Below are positions 33,416 through 41,994 of a stretch of DNA of 64,000 bases, piece after piece. The notes under the pieces were generated by a model. That model made no database searches. It was given only the letters and a program-made list of their open reading frames with translations, and had not been told where the DNA came from. Within the stretch, counting starts at the first letter, position 1; each line of letters opens with the position of its first letter. Both the position numbers and the translations under genes were made by a program. Source of the stretch: Actinomycetes bacterium (GTDB lineage: Bacteria; Actinomycetota; Coriobacteriia; Anaerosomatales; Anaerosomataceae); the NCBI GenBank assembly GCA_022839745.1, contig JALHJB010000010.1, positions 1 through 64,000 of the forward strand, given 5' to 3'.

Positions 33416-34771
33416 CTACGTGCGGGCGAGTGGCATGAACCGCGTGATCCGCTCCAGATACGCGAGCCGGCAGCTGTCTACCGGGCCGTTTCGGTGCTTG
33501 GCGACGATGATCTCGGCTTCGCCCTTGCCCGGACGCCCCGGCTCCGGCTCGGCGGTGGGATCGGTGTTGCGGTCGATGAACATGACAACATCGGCGTCCT
33601 GCTCGATAGCACCCGACTCACGCAGGTCGGAGAGCTGCGGCCTCTTGGATGTGCGTTGCTCCACTGCACGCGAGAGCTGCGACAGCGCGATGATGGGACA
33701 CTCCAGTTCCTTGGCGAGGATCTTGAGCCCACGTGAGATCTCGGCGATCTCGACCTGACGGTTCTCGGAACGGCGTCCATGCGGCTGCATGAGCTGCAGG
33801 TAGTCGACCACGATCAAACGCGGCTCCTTGTCGCGGAGCAGACGGCGGGCCTTTGCTCGCACCTCAAGGATCGAGATCGATGGCGTGTCATCCACCCACA
33901 GGGGGATCGATCCCAGCCGGCCCATGGCCTGCATCAGAAGCGGCCAGTCTTCGTCGGCGAGATAGCCGGTCCGGAGCTTCTGCGAGTCTACGCGCGCCTC
34001 GGCGCACAAGATACGCTGCACCAGCTGTGAAGCCGCCATTTCGAGGCTGAAGATCGCAGTCGCCGCCCCGGACTTGGCCGCGTTCACGGCTATGTTGAGC
34101 GCGAGTGCCGTCTTTCCCACCGACGGGCGGGCAGCGAGGATGATCAGGTCGCCCTTGTGCATACCGGCAAGGATCTTGTCGAGATCGGGGAAGCCCGTGG
34201 GCACGCCGGTGATGTGCGACTTGTGGTCGTACAGGTGTTCGATCTCCTCAAAGCCGGACTTCATGAGCTCTTCGAGCGACTGGAAGCGCGAGGAGACGCG
34301 CTTGTTGGTGACGTCGAAGACCACCTTCTCGGCCCGCTCGACCACCTCGTCGATGTCGTCAGGGTTCTCGTACGACATCACCTGGATAGCGGTGCCCGCG
34401 CTGATGAGCTGGCGCAGGAGCGATGTGCGCTTCACGATGCGCGCGTAGTGCTCGGCGTTGGCGGCCGAAGGAACGAAGCCCGCGATATCGAGCAGGTACG
34501 TCTTGCCACCTGCCGAATCCAGATCGCCGGTCGACTCCAACCGGGCCGCTACGGTGATCTGATCGATCGCCTCACCACGCCTGTGGAGCTCGCCGATCGC
34601 CGAGAAGATCCGCTGATGCTGCGGACGGTAGAAGTCCTCAGCCTCCACGATGGCGAGGCAGTTCTCGACCGCATCGGTCGACAGGAACATAGAGCCGAGC
34701 ACGGACTGCTCCGCTTCATTGTTATGAGGCGGCACCCGCTCGCGCAGGGCCTGCATGCCATCGTCGGCCAT
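33416..34771 (-). CDS. dnaB: Replicative DNA helicase DnaB
   Basis: 451 residues. The N-terminal DnaB domain (NNEAEQSVLGSMFLS) and the RecA-like helicase with Walker A ARPSVGKTALALN, the DnaB arginine-finger region and LSQLSRAVEQR are clear. It unwinds DNA ahead of the replisome. No intein is present. It closes the rpsF-ssb-rpsR-DUF2232-rplI cluster, 67 bases after rplI. Confidence 0.97.
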   Translation of the reverse strand: MADDGMQALRERVPPHNNEAEQSVLGSMFLSTDAVENCLAIVEAEDFYRPQHQRIFSAIGELHRRGEAIDQITVAARLESTGDLDSAGGKTYLLDIAGFVPSAANAEHYARIVKRTSLLRQLISAGTAIQVMSYENPDDIDEVVERAEKVVFDVTNKRVSSRFQSLEELMKSGFEEIEHLYDHKSHITGVPTGFPDLDKILAGMHKGDLIILAARPSVGKTALALNIAVNAAKSGAATAIFSLEMAASQLVQRILCAEARVDSQKLRTGYLADEDWPLLMQAMGRLGSIPLWVDDTPSISILEVRAKARRLLRDKEPRLIVVDYLQLMQPHGRRSENRQVEIAEISRGLKILAKELECPIIALSQLSRAVEQRTSKRPQLSDLRESGAIEQDADVVMFIDRNTDPTAEPEPGRPGKGEAEIIVAKHRNGPVDSCRLAYLERITRFMPLART

Positions 34772-34838
34772 CTATGCTCCTCTTAGCGGGCGTGCGTGGC
34801 GCCGCCGGGCGGCGCCACCCTTGCCCGGCCTCGAACCC

Positions 34839-35423
34839 CTACTCCGCGTCCGCGTCGCTTTCGTCGGCATCGTCAGCGCCGGCTTCGGCGTCAGCCTCAA
34901 CGTCCGCCTCACTGCCAGCGTCCACGACGACGTCGACTTCGACCTCGGCCTGCTCCGCGGCTGCGGCGGCCGCACCACCGATCGGTACGACCTTCAGCGT
35001 GATCTGAGCGGTGACTTCGTCGTACAGCCGAACGTCGATGACATGCTCGCCAACGGTCTTGATGTGACCGTGAAGGTCGAGCTTCCTGCGGTCGACATCC
35101 ACGCCGATCTGCTCGGCGAGCGCATCGGCGATCATGCCGCCGGTCACAGAACCATAGAGCTTGCCGCCGTCGCCGGCCTTCATCTCGATGACGATCGACT
35201 TGCCGCTGACCTGGGCCGCATGGGCCTCCGCCTCGGCGCGTTTCGTCTCTTCACGCTTCTTGATGTTGTGCACCCGGGCCTCGAGCTGCTTGAGGTTGCC
35301 GGGGGTGGCCTGGATGGCCATCTTGCGGGGCAGCAGATAGTTCGTGGCAAAGCCACGGGCGACCTCGATCACGTCGCCTTCCTTCCCTCTGCCCTTCACA
35401 TCGGACAACAGGATGACCTTCAT
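34839..35423 (-). CDS. rplI: Ribosomal protein L9 with acidic C-terminal extension
   Basis: 194 residues; typical L9 is close to 150. Residues 1-150 match L9 (MKVILLSDVKGRGKEGDVIE, GFATNYLLPRKMA, VTGGMIADAL). The last 40 residues are an Asp/Glu/Ala/Val tail with no parallel in the core family. Start supported by GGAG before the ATG. L9 binds 23S rRNA near the L1 stalk base and affects frame maintenance. Confidence 0.96.
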   Translation of the reverse strand: MKVILLSDVKGRGKEGDVIEVARGFATNYLLPRKMAIQATPGNLKQLEARVHNIKKREETKRAEAEAHAAQVSGKSIVIEMKAGDGGKLYGSVTGGMIADALAEQIGVDVDRRKLDLHGHIKTVGEHVIDVRLYDEVTAQITLKVVPIGGAAAAAAEQAEVEVDVVVDAGSEADVEADAEAGADDADESDADAE

Positions 35424-35470
35424 CGTTTCTCCTACTCACTCCTCACCACTCCACTATGGAGCGGTGCGGT

Positions 35471-36496
35471 TCAGTACTGCGTCGGATCATCTGACCCCGG
35501 GGTGCCCGTGGGCCCCTCGGGGGTAGCACCGTCCCGCGGCAGTCGCCGGAGATTGAGCCAAACATCGGCCAGCCCCGTGAGGCTGATCGCCGGAACGAAC
35601 ATCTCGGTCGCTCCAAGAAGAGCGTAACCCATGGCACGCATCGGCCACGACAGGTTTGCGCGGCGGTACAGCCCCGCAAACACGGCGACCCCCTGCAGGA
35701 GGAACACCATCCGGGTGACCACCAACAGGTTCATGCCCAACACTTCGATCACCGGCACGCTCGTGGCTGTCAGTCGCCCGACAGCGAGAAGCGCGATCGA
35801 TCCGATCGCCAGCAGCACGAGGCGGGGATCGAGATCCACGTCCGCGAGTGCGGGGAACGGTTCGATCCGGGGATCGAGCCGGGAACCTGCCGTGCTTGCC
35901 GCCACCACCGTGAACAGCGCCGCGAACATGTTGAGCACTACGAGCATGGCCGGCCAGCTGGTGGCGAAGATATCACCGTACTCCTCCGCCATGCCTACGA
36001 GCCCGACCATCTCACGTGCGCCGGTCAGAACGTACTCGGACAGTCCCATGCCCGCCCCTGAAGCGAGGAGCATGAGCACTCCCACCTCGGTCACAGACAG
36101 CAGGAACGCCACAAGCGCCGCCGTTTGAAGCGCCGAGAGCCGCCTGAGCAGCCACGGCGACAAGAGACCAGCGATCGCAAGCGATCCAGCTATCCATGCC
36201 GCGTGCACGTACGGCACCCGCGCCGTGACAGGGACTCCCATCAACGGGACGAACACGATGTACGTTGACAGCGAGGCAAGTGCGGTCGCCACGATGCCGC
36301 CCACGAGAGCGGCACCAGCGGCCACGCCGAAACGTCTCCGCAACACCAGCACGACCAGCGCTGATGCAGAGACAGACAGACCCACCATCGGATGGACGAG
36401 CACGACGAGCAGCGCCCCACCTACCGCGGCGAGCGCGAGCAGGAGCGTGCGTCCTCCGTCCGGGGCGGCCGGAGTGTTATCGGCGGCCCTTGCCAT
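35471..36496 (-). CDS. DUF2232 (YybS-like) membrane protein
   Basis: 341 residues, about nine hydrophobic helices. Location between rpsR and rplI, the helix spacing and the final GYALLGATEMFVPAISLTGLADVWLNLR segment match the DUF2232/YybS family that sits in this cluster in many Gram-positive bacteria. Function is unknown. The last 25 residues are charged and proline-rich. Its start overlaps the end of rpsR by 20 bases. Confidence 0.88.
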   Translation of the reverse strand: MARAADNTPAAPDGGRTLLLALAAVGGALLVVLVHPMVGLSVSASALVVLVLRRRFGVAAGAALVGGIVATALASLSTYIVFVPLMGVPVTARVPYVHAAWIAGSLAIAGLLSPWLLRRLSALQTAALVAFLLSVTEVGVLMLLASGAGMGLSEYVLTGAREMVGLVGMAEEYGDIFATSWPAMLVVLNMFAALFTVVAASTAGSRLDPRIEPFPALADVDLDPRLVLLAIGSIALLAVGRLTATSVPVIEVLGMNLLVVTRMVFLLQGVAVFAGLYRRANLSWPMRAMGYALLGATEMFVPAISLTGLADVWLNLRRLPRDGATPEGPTGTPGSDDPTQY

Positions 36497-36740
36497 CGAC
36501 CTTCCCGCTCACCACAGGCACGGCGTAGGGGATCAGCGCCATCTCACGTGCGCGCTTGACCGCCGTTGCCACCTGGTGCTGGTGCTGGGCGCAGTTGCCA
36601 GAGACACGGCGAGGCTTGATCTTGCCACGGTCGGTCGTGTACTTGCGGAGCATGTTGATGTCCTTGTAGTCGATGTACTCGACCTTGTCCTTGCAGAATG
36701 CGCAGTACCGCCGCTTCGGCTTCCTTGCGTAGTCGCTCAT
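36477..36740 (-). CDS. rpsR: Ribosomal protein S18
   Basis: 87 residues. The zinc-ribbon-type N-terminus YCAFCKDKVEYIDYKD, TERGKI-like TTDRGKIKPRRVSGNC and the AVKRAREMALIPY end are S18. Two ATGs follow GGAGG: 36746 at three bases and 36740 at nine; the second gives the usual MSDYARKP start. S18 binds S6 on the 30S platform and here is co-transcribed with it. Confidence 0.97.
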   Translation of the reverse strand: MSDYARKPKRRYCAFCKDKVEYIDYKDINMLRKYTTDRGKIKPRRVSGNCAQHQHQVATAVKRAREMALIPYAVPVVSGKVDGKGRR

Positions 36741-36822
36741 GTGCATGTACCTCCTTCCAGACCCTTTCGGGCGGTGATCTACGACCGCGGGCGGGAGGGG
36801 CCCGCCGCGATCGGACGTGTTG

Positions 36823-37239
36823 CTAGAACGGGATCTCTTCTCCCAGGTCATCGATTGGGCTGCCAGCCGAAGACGCCGCGGGAGCGCTGTACTCGCGGGA
36901 GCCACTGTCGCGAGCGGTGAGAAGCTCGATCTCATCCGCGATGACCTCGAGCTTCGAACGCTTGTCGCCCTGCGGAGTCTCCCACTGGCTCCAGCGAAGC
37001 TTGCCCTCGATCGCGACCTTGGTGCCCTTCGTCAGGAACCGTGACAGCGCCTCGGCACGTGCGCCGAACACCGTCACGTCCACGAAGTTGGGGAACTCCT
37101 CCCACTCGCCCGTCTGCTGGTTCTTGCGGCGGTCGTTCACAGCGACACCAAGACGAAGCACGCTCGTGCCGCCACCCGTCGAACGGAGCTCGGGGTCGCG
37201 CGTAAGGTTGCCTGAGATGACCACTCTGTTGATGCTCAT
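36823..37239 (-). CDS. ssb: Single-stranded DNA-binding protein
   Basis: 138 residues from the ATG preceded by AAGGTGG. The OB fold is evident (INRVVISGNLTRDPELR, VDVTVFGARAEALSRFL, GKLRWSQWE), with a short linker and the acidic C-terminal tip DDLGEEIPF, a variant of the DDDIPF motif that recruits partner proteins. It lies between rpsF and rpsR as in most bacteria. Confidence 0.96.
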   Translation of the reverse strand: MSINRVVISGNLTRDPELRSTGGGTSVLRLGVAVNDRRKNQQTGEWEEFPNFVDVTVFGARAEALSRFLTKGTKVAIEGKLRWSQWETPQGDKRSKLEVIADEIELLTARDSGSREYSAPAASSAGSPIDDLGEEIPF

Positions 37240-37291
37240 TGCTGATGCCACCTTCACAGTAGAGACCGGTCGTTACCGACCGACCCGGTGC

Positions 37292-37585
37292 TTAGGCAAG
37301 GTCGTCACGACGGACGACCATGAAGCGAAGAACCTGGTCGGTGATGTTCAGGACACGGTCGAGCTCGGCGACGGTAGCGGTGTTCGCATGGAACAGGACG
37401 ACCTGGTAGTCGCCCTCCTCGGTGTGGTCGATCTCGTAAGCGAGGCGGCGCTTGCCCCACGCTTCCTCAGAATCGACAGTACCGCCCTCGGTGGTGAGGA
37501 TGCCACGGATCTTCTCCAGGACGGCCTCCCGCGCCTCGTCGTCGAGGTTGGGGCGCATGATGAGCATGAGTTCGTAAGCCTTCAA
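37292..37585 (-). CDS. rpsF: Ribosomal protein S6
   Basis: 97 residues; MKAYELMLIMRPNLDDEARE, EEAWGKRRLAYEI and LNITDQVLRFMVVR are typical of S6. First gene of the cluster, with GGGAGGTG before the ATG and a good promoter 76 bases upstream. The leader in between may carry the S6:S18-binding feedback motif common to rpsF messages. Confidence 0.96.
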   Translation of the reverse strand: MKAYELMLIMRPNLDDEAREAVLEKIRGILTTEGGTVDSEEAWGKRRLAYEIDHTEEGDYQVVLFHANTATVAELDRVLNITDQVLRFMVVRRDDLA

Positions 37586-37660
37586 TGTTTCACCTCCCTT
37601 GGGCTTGTGCGGCCCCGGGACTATGAAGGCGTCACCCGGAGCAGGAAATGAAGCTTACGG

Positions 37661-37689
37661 AGTGTAACAGAGACCCGACCGTCTCACAA
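37661..37689 (-). promoter_or_regulatory. Promoter of the rpsF-dnaB cluster
   Basis: On the minus strand TTGTGA (37684-37689), a 17-base spacer and TACACT (37661-37666). The leader to rpsF is about 70 bases and contains a CCGGG/CCCGG pairing (around 37606-37640) compatible with an S6:S18 autoregulatory hairpin. Confidence 0.7.
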
Positions 37690-37728
37690 CCACACTACCC
37701 CCGGTCTCTGACACTCCGTCGCTCCGCA

Positions 37729-38709
37729 TCACCGTACGTACACCAACGCCTTCACCCGCACGGCTCCCGCAACAGCGGCAACGAGCGCTGCCGCCAGTGC
37801 AAGCGATCTGTTGGCGGCCTCGCCTGCGGCACCAGCTGCGGGACCGAGGACCGAGCGCCCGCTGGCCCACGTGTCACCGCCCGCCACGCCCCCCACGTCC
37901 GCCGCGAGGCCGGATTCCGAACCTCTGGATGAAACCTCCGCCTGCGGCAGCAGCCGCGCCTGAAGGACCACCGAGTCAGTGCTCTGTGGCGCGGACGACA
38001 CAACCGGGCTGACGGCACCGGCCTCGGCCCACCCCGCGTCGTGCCTCGTGACCGTAGCCGCGTCACCCGATACGACGGATGTCACCCGGCCGGTCTTGCC
38101 GGCCCCGGCGCTCTCAGCGCCGGGGTGCTCCGCAGCCACTGCCTCCACTGCAGCACCCGGCAGCGTCGGTCCCACCTCTGACGCCCAATCCGCGGCGGAT
38201 GGTTCGTCGGTCGAGACTGGCGCCGACACGGGCAAAGACACCATCGCGGGAAGGAACGGCGCTGGATCGATGTAGCGATCCTGCTGACGAAGGCCGACGT
38301 GCAGGTGTGTCGCATCGGATGAGTCGTCCCCTGCAGCCGCGAGGCGACCCAGAGACTCCCCCTCGGTCACGTGTGCGCCTGAACACACGTACGCCGCGTC
38401 GAGCGGCAGCAGGCTGATACGGAGCCCATCCTGCGTCTCTACGGTCACGGCCACGCACGTCCCACCGCCGTCTGCCGGCACAGCACCGGCGAACACCACC
38501 TGCCCGGCGACCGGTGAGCGCACCTGTGATCCGGGGTCCGCCTGCAGGTCGACACCGCTGTGGACTCCGGCCGGCCTTCCAGCGCCGAACGGCACGAGGA
38601 CCGCTGGCACGTCGACCGGCGGCGACCACACCGCTCCCCATGCGGGAGGACTCAACGCCACCCCGCACGCCAATCCGAGCGCTGCGAGCCCACACGACAT
38701 GCGTCTCAT
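37729..38709 (-). CDS. M23-family (LytM) peptidase, membrane-anchored
   Basis: 326 residues from the ATG preceded by GAGGGG. Signal peptide at 1-25, LytM domain at about 30-160 with zinc ligands in HSGVDLQADPG (H, D) and THLHVGL (H-x-H), a long Ala/Ser/Val-rich low-complexity spacer, and a C-terminal hydrophobic anchor (LALAAALVAAVAGAV). It should cut peptidoglycan cross-links outside the cell. The ribosome site is buried in a hairpin. Confidence 0.9.
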   Translation of the reverse strand: MRRMSCGLAALGLACGVALSPPAWGAVWSPPVDVPAVLVPFGAGRPAGVHSGVDLQADPGSQVRSPVAGQVVFAGAVPADGGGTCVAVTVETQDGLRISLLPLDAAYVCSGAHVTEGESLGRLAAAGDDSSDATHLHVGLRQQDRYIDPAPFLPAMVSLPVSAPVSTDEPSAADWASEVGPTLPGAAVEAVAAEHPGAESAGAGKTGRVTSVVSGDAATVTRHDAGWAEAGAVSPVVSSAPQSTDSVVLQARLLPQAEVSSRGSESGLAADVGGVAGGDTWASGRSVLGPAAGAAGEAANRSLALAAALVAAVAGAVRVKALVYVR

Positions 38710-38715
38710 GGCACA

Positions 38716-38744
38716 CCCCTCTCTCGAGTGCCTGCCGAGAGGGG
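38716..38744 (-). promoter_or_regulatory. RBS-sequestering hairpin before the M23 peptidase
   Basis: An eight-bp perfect stem, CCCCTCTC/GAGAGGGG with a 13-base loop, includes the whole GAGGGG ribosome site of the M23 gene. It would shut translation when folded. The full 250-base gap upstream holds otherwise only a TAGTAT-like -10 near 38774 and the tRNA terminator. Confidence 0.45.
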
Positions 38745-38924
38745 GTGGCGGGCCTGAACGAACGCGTGTTCGTATACTACCAGTCGGGCAGCGACGTGAA
38801 CGGATGTCCCGACGGATGGCTGCATGCACTGACGAACGGGGCGACTTGCAGGACGCTCGCCTCCGCCGCCACGAGACCGGCGCGAGGCCGGTCCATGGTC
38901 GCCGGGAAAGCCTCCACGCACGAC

Positions 38925-38947
38925 GAAAGGGCCGAAACGGCCCCTTC
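38925..38947 (-). terminator. Terminator after tRNA-Gly
   Basis: A stem GAAGGGGCCG/CGGCCCTTTC with a TTT loop lies 12 bases past the tRNA 3' end; one G-T pair, no long U run. Confidence 0.6.
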
Positions 38948-38958
38948 GATATGCACTC

Positions 38959-39033
38959 TGGAGCGGGTGACGGGACTCGAACCCGCGACACTCGGCTTGG
39001 GAAGCCGATGCTCTACCACTGAGCTACACCCGC
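38959..39033 (-). tRNA. tRNA-Gly (anticodon CCC)
   Basis: A full cloverleaf folds on the minus strand: acceptor GCGGGTG/CACCCGC, D arm AGCTCAGTGGTAGAGC, anticodon stem TCGGC/GCCGA with loop TTCCCAA giving anticodon CCC, T arm GCGGGTTCGAGTCCCGT. Discriminator T is followed by an encoded CCA. It reads GGG codons. No integrase or att-like duplication flanks it. Confidence 0.97.
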
Positions 39034-39077
39034 ACGATGCCTGCGTATTGTAGGACACCGCCCGAACGCGCGGCAAA

Positions 39078-39668
39078 TCACATGCCCTGCGTGTCTTCGG
39101 CATGGGCGCGCAGCCTGTCCGCGAGAAACGCCCCGAGGGCGAGGATGGAGAGCGCCACCGCCCAGACGAGCTTGCGCGGGTGCACCGGATCTTCGACCCT
39201 GTGACCGGGAGTGACCACCTCCAGCGAGCTCGCGTGGATGTCCATGTCGCCGCCATGCTCGGGACAGGCTGCGTTGAATGTGCCTGTGACGCGCACGATG
39301 TCGCCCTCGTGCGCATGATCGCCGAAAGTGGCGATCGTCTCCGTCAACTCGACCGGCACCCAGACGGCCATCCCGCTGTTGTAGCCACCCAGCGGGGCCC
39401 CCTCCTCGACGTTGCGATCGCGATATGCGTCGTCGTTGAGGTGCAGCCATGCCATGTCGCCACGTGTCATCATCTCGCCGATGGCCTCGCCGGTGAAGCT
39501 GATGACATCACCATCGAACTCCGCCGGTGACTCCACGAGCTCCGAGCTCGATGGTGTGGCATCGCCAGCGCCGTTGGACGCGAACGCGTGACCCGGGCTC
39601 AGCGCTATCAGGATGCCCAGTGCAAGAACCAGGAGGACACCACGCGGATACCGCATGCACACGATCAT
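39078..39668 (-). CDS. Exported protein with C-terminal anchor, last gene of trk operon
   Basis: 196 residues; the ATG overlaps the trkH stop (ATGA) and has AGGGGGC upstream. Signal peptide (about 1-30), a 110-residue beta-rich domain (EFDGDVISFTGEAIGEM, VWVPVELTETI, GDIVRVTGTFNAACPEHGGDMDIHA) that looks like an OB fold, and a final hydrophobic helix (LVWAVALSILALGAFLADRL). The CPEHGGDMDIH stretch could bind a metal. Coupling to trkH suggests a link to potassium uptake, but function is unknown. Confidence 0.75.
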   Translation of the reverse strand: MIVCMRYPRGVLLVLALGILIALSPGHAFASNGAGDATPSSSELVESPAEFDGDVISFTGEAIGEMMTRGDMAWLHLNDDAYRDRNVEEGAPLGGYNSGMAVWVPVELTETIATFGDHAHEGDIVRVTGTFNAACPEHGGDMDIHASSLEVVTPGHRVEDPVHPRKLVWAVALSILALGAFLADRLRAHAEDTQGM

Positions 39669-41170
39669 CGCCGCCCCCTGACGATAGAGATCGCGTATCC
39701 GCCGAGAGCGAAGACCGACATGAACTCGAGCCGACCCAGCCACATCGCGAGGATGTACAGAGCCTTCATTCCCTCGGGCATCGAAGGCGAGGTGACCCCG
39801 CACGAAAGCCCCGTGTTCGACGCGGCCGAGACGCCCTCGAACACGGCATCAGCAAAGTCGTAGCCGTAGAGAACACCGGCGAGCGTGATCAACGCGTACA
39901 GCAGGACGTAGGCGATCGTGATGGTCATGGCCGAGCGGACGAGTCCGTCGCTCAGTGTGATGTCCCGGATGTGGTGATAGCGCTCGGAGATGAGCGCGTT
40001 TTCCGGGGAGACCGACTTCCGGACATCCTGCACGAAGGCCTTGAAGATGACGCCTATTCTGATGCCTTTGATGCCGCCGGCCGTTGAACACGCCGAAGCG
40101 CCTATCGCCATGGCGATCGTCGTCGCAAGCATGCCCATGGGGCCCCACTGCGTGACGAACGCACGCGAGTAGATCGTAGAGAACCCGGTGGTCGTATGGC
40201 CCGAGGCGAGCTGATAGAACACCTTTCGGAACAAGACCATCGCATCGGAGTAGACGCCCGCCTTCGCTAGAGCGAAGGTCGCGATAAGCACAGTGAGGCT
40301 CAGTGTGATCGCGAACGACACGGTCTCTACATTTCGCCTGATCTCACGACGGCTTCCGGTCCAGACCGCCCAGTGGAGCGCGAAGTTGAACGAGCCTGCG
40401 ATCATCACCACGATCGCGATCAACTCATAAGCGAGCGAGTGGTAGTACAGGGTGTTGTACGACTGCGGGGCGAATCCGCCGGTCGACCAGGCGCCCATGT
40501 ACACCCACAGCCCGTGCAGCACGGCGCGCACCGGGTCTTGCCCAAGCGCGAGACCGGCGATCGCGAGCGCTGCCGCGCCGACAGCGAGCCACACGAGCGA
40601 TACCAGCCAGATCGCGCGCGCGGTCTGGACCACGTTCGGCAGAAGCCGTTCGTCTTTGCCTTCACCCACGTACACCGTGTACGCGCCGACCGCACCCTTG
40701 AACAGGAACGTGAGCGCGATCACCACGATTCCCTGTCCACCGGCGAACGTCAGGAGGTGCCGCCACATGTTGAGGCCATGAGCGATATGGTCGAGGTCCT
40801 GCATCAGATACAGGCCGGTGGTGGTGTACCCGCTCATCACGTCGAACATAGCATCGAGGTACGACCCCATGTGGCCCGACAACCAGTGCGGCATCGCACC
40901 GATGGCCGTGGCGACCAGCCAGGAGCTCGACGCGACCACAAGCCCATGACTCCACCCAAGATCGCGGTCGGTGCGGCACACCGCCTGGGTCCCGTAGCCG
41001 AACGCCATGCACAACGAGATGCTGATGACGAAATCGACGGCCGTGTCCCACTCGGCGAATACGATCGAGGTCAGGAGGGGGACCACCATGAGGAGGCCGA
41101 TACCTATGACGATCTTGCCTGTGTACTTTCCGATGACCAGGTGGTCTTCGCGACGGGGCCGGAGCAGCAT
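39665..41170 (-). CDS. trkH: TrkH-family potassium uptake channel
   Basis: 501 residues, about ten membrane helices arranged in four M1-P-M2 repeats. The pore loops are visible as SGYTTTGLYL, GAWSTGGFAPQSYN, SGHTTTGFST and SNTGLSCGVTSPSM, each with the T-x-G type filter. It forms the membrane channel of the Trk system, gated by the cytoplasmic TrkA proteins encoded upstream. It begins immediately at the stop of a 49-residue membrane protein, so translation is coupled. Confidence 0.94.
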   Translation of the reverse strand: MLLRPRREDHLVIGKYTGKIVIGIGLLMVVPLLTSIVFAEWDTAVDFVISISLCMAFGYGTQAVCRTDRDLGWSHGLVVASSSWLVATAIGAMPHWLSGHMGSYLDAMFDVMSGYTTTGLYLMQDLDHIAHGLNMWRHLLTFAGGQGIVVIALTFLFKGAVGAYTVYVGEGKDERLLPNVVQTARAIWLVSLVWLAVGAAALAIAGLALGQDPVRAVLHGLWVYMGAWSTGGFAPQSYNTLYYHSLAYELIAIVVMIAGSFNFALHWAVWTGSRREIRRNVETVSFAITLSLTVLIATFALAKAGVYSDAMVLFRKVFYQLASGHTTTGFSTIYSRAFVTQWGPMGMLATTIAMAIGASACSTAGGIKGIRIGVIFKAFVQDVRKSVSPENALISERYHHIRDITLSDGLVRSAMTITIAYVLLYALITLAGVLYGYDFADAVFEGVSAASNTGLSCGVTSPSMPEGMKALYILAMWLGRLEFMSVFALGGYAISIVRGRR

Positions 41171-41320
41171 TTAGAAGATCACCCCGGCAAGCACGGCGAT
41201 CACGAACGCAATCGCTCCGAGCACGCTGATATAGATGACCTCGGTCACCAGACCGCCGAGGTACTGAGGCCACAGCTCGCGCCGCGTGAGCCCGCGGTCG
41301 GGCGACCCTCCCCCGCGCAT
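41171..41320 (-). CDS. Small single-pass membrane protein between trkA and trkH
   Basis: A 49-residue frame fills the gap between trkA and trkH exactly: GGAG lies nine bases before its ATG inside the end of trkA, and its TAA is directly followed by the trkH ATG. Residues 1-20 are polar and basic with a TRRELWPQYLGG segment; residues 22-48 form one strongly hydrophobic helix (VIYISVLGAIAFVIAVLAGV). This resembles small accessory subunits of transporters such as KdpF. It was too short for routine ORF lists. Role is inferred from position. Confidence 0.7.
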   Translation of the reverse strand: MRGGGSPDRGLTRRELWPQYLGGLVTEVIYISVLGAIAFVIAVLAGVIF

Positions 41321-41325
41321 CGCGT

Positions 41326-41991
41326 CTAGGCTCCAGTCAGCGCTTTCTTGAGCGCACGTTCGTGGGAGACACTGGTGAACGCGATCACCACATCGCCCGG
41401 CTGCATCTCCGTATCGCCATGTACCGCCATGACGCCGTCCCCCCTGAGGAGCGCCACGATCACGCAGTCGACCGGCAGGTTAAGGTCGGCGACCTTCTTG
41501 CCACACACGACGCAACGGTCCACCGGCAGCTCGATCTCAACAATGGCCATATCGCCTTTGCGCAACGCCATCAGCGTACGCATATCACCAATGGTCGCCT
41601 CCTCCTCGATCAGGCGGGAGATGATGGTGGTCGACGAGATCGCCTCGATGCCGAGTGCATGGAAGATGTGCTCGTTCTTGGGGTTGTTCACCCTGGCCAC
41701 GGCGCGAGACACGCCGAACGCGATCTTGGCGAGCTGACACGCGACAAGGTTGTCATCGTCGTCGCCGGTGGCAGCCACGAAGACATCGGCGCGGGTGACC
41801 CCCGCGTCCTCCTGGTAGACGGAGTCGCACCCATCGCCAAGGATGATGAGCGGGTCGCCAGGAAGCTCGGTGGCGAGCTTGCGCGCGACCTCCTCGCGCT
41901 TCTCGATCAGCGCGACCGCGTGACCGTGCTCGAGCAGCTGTCGCGCGAGGTACGAAGCGACCTTGCCACCGCCATTGATGACGACGTACAT
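41326..41991 (-). CDS. trkA: TrkA-type potassium channel regulator (second copy)
   Basis: 221 residues with an N-terminal RCK/TrkA_N Rossmann domain (MYVVINGGGKVASYLARQL, FVAATGDDDDNLVACQLAK) and a C-terminal TrkA_C domain. One RCK unit instead of the two found in E. coli TrkA; with the upstream copy it would form the ring on TrkH. Two cysteines (RCVVCGKK) in the C-terminal domain could form a redox or metal site. Confidence 0.93.
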   Translation of the reverse strand: MYVVINGGGKVASYLARQLLEHGHAVALIEKREEVARKLATELPGDPLIILGDGCDSVYQEDAGVTRADVFVAATGDDDDNLVACQLAKIAFGVSRAVARVNNPKNEHIFHALGIEAISSTTIISRLIEEEATIGDMRTLMALRKGDMAIVEIELPVDRCVVCGKKVADLNLPVDCVIVALLRGDGVMAVHGDTEMQPGDVVIAFTSVSHERALKKALTGA

Positions 41992-41994
41992 GGC

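Noticed and set aside
38710..38958. c-di-AMP (ydaO) riboswitch before the M23 gene
   Set aside because: Gene type would fit, but the conserved core is not present; only a simple ribosome-site hairpin is seen.
38959..39033. tRNA-Gly as an integration site
   Set aside because: No integrase gene and no duplicate of the tRNA 3' end in the vicinity.
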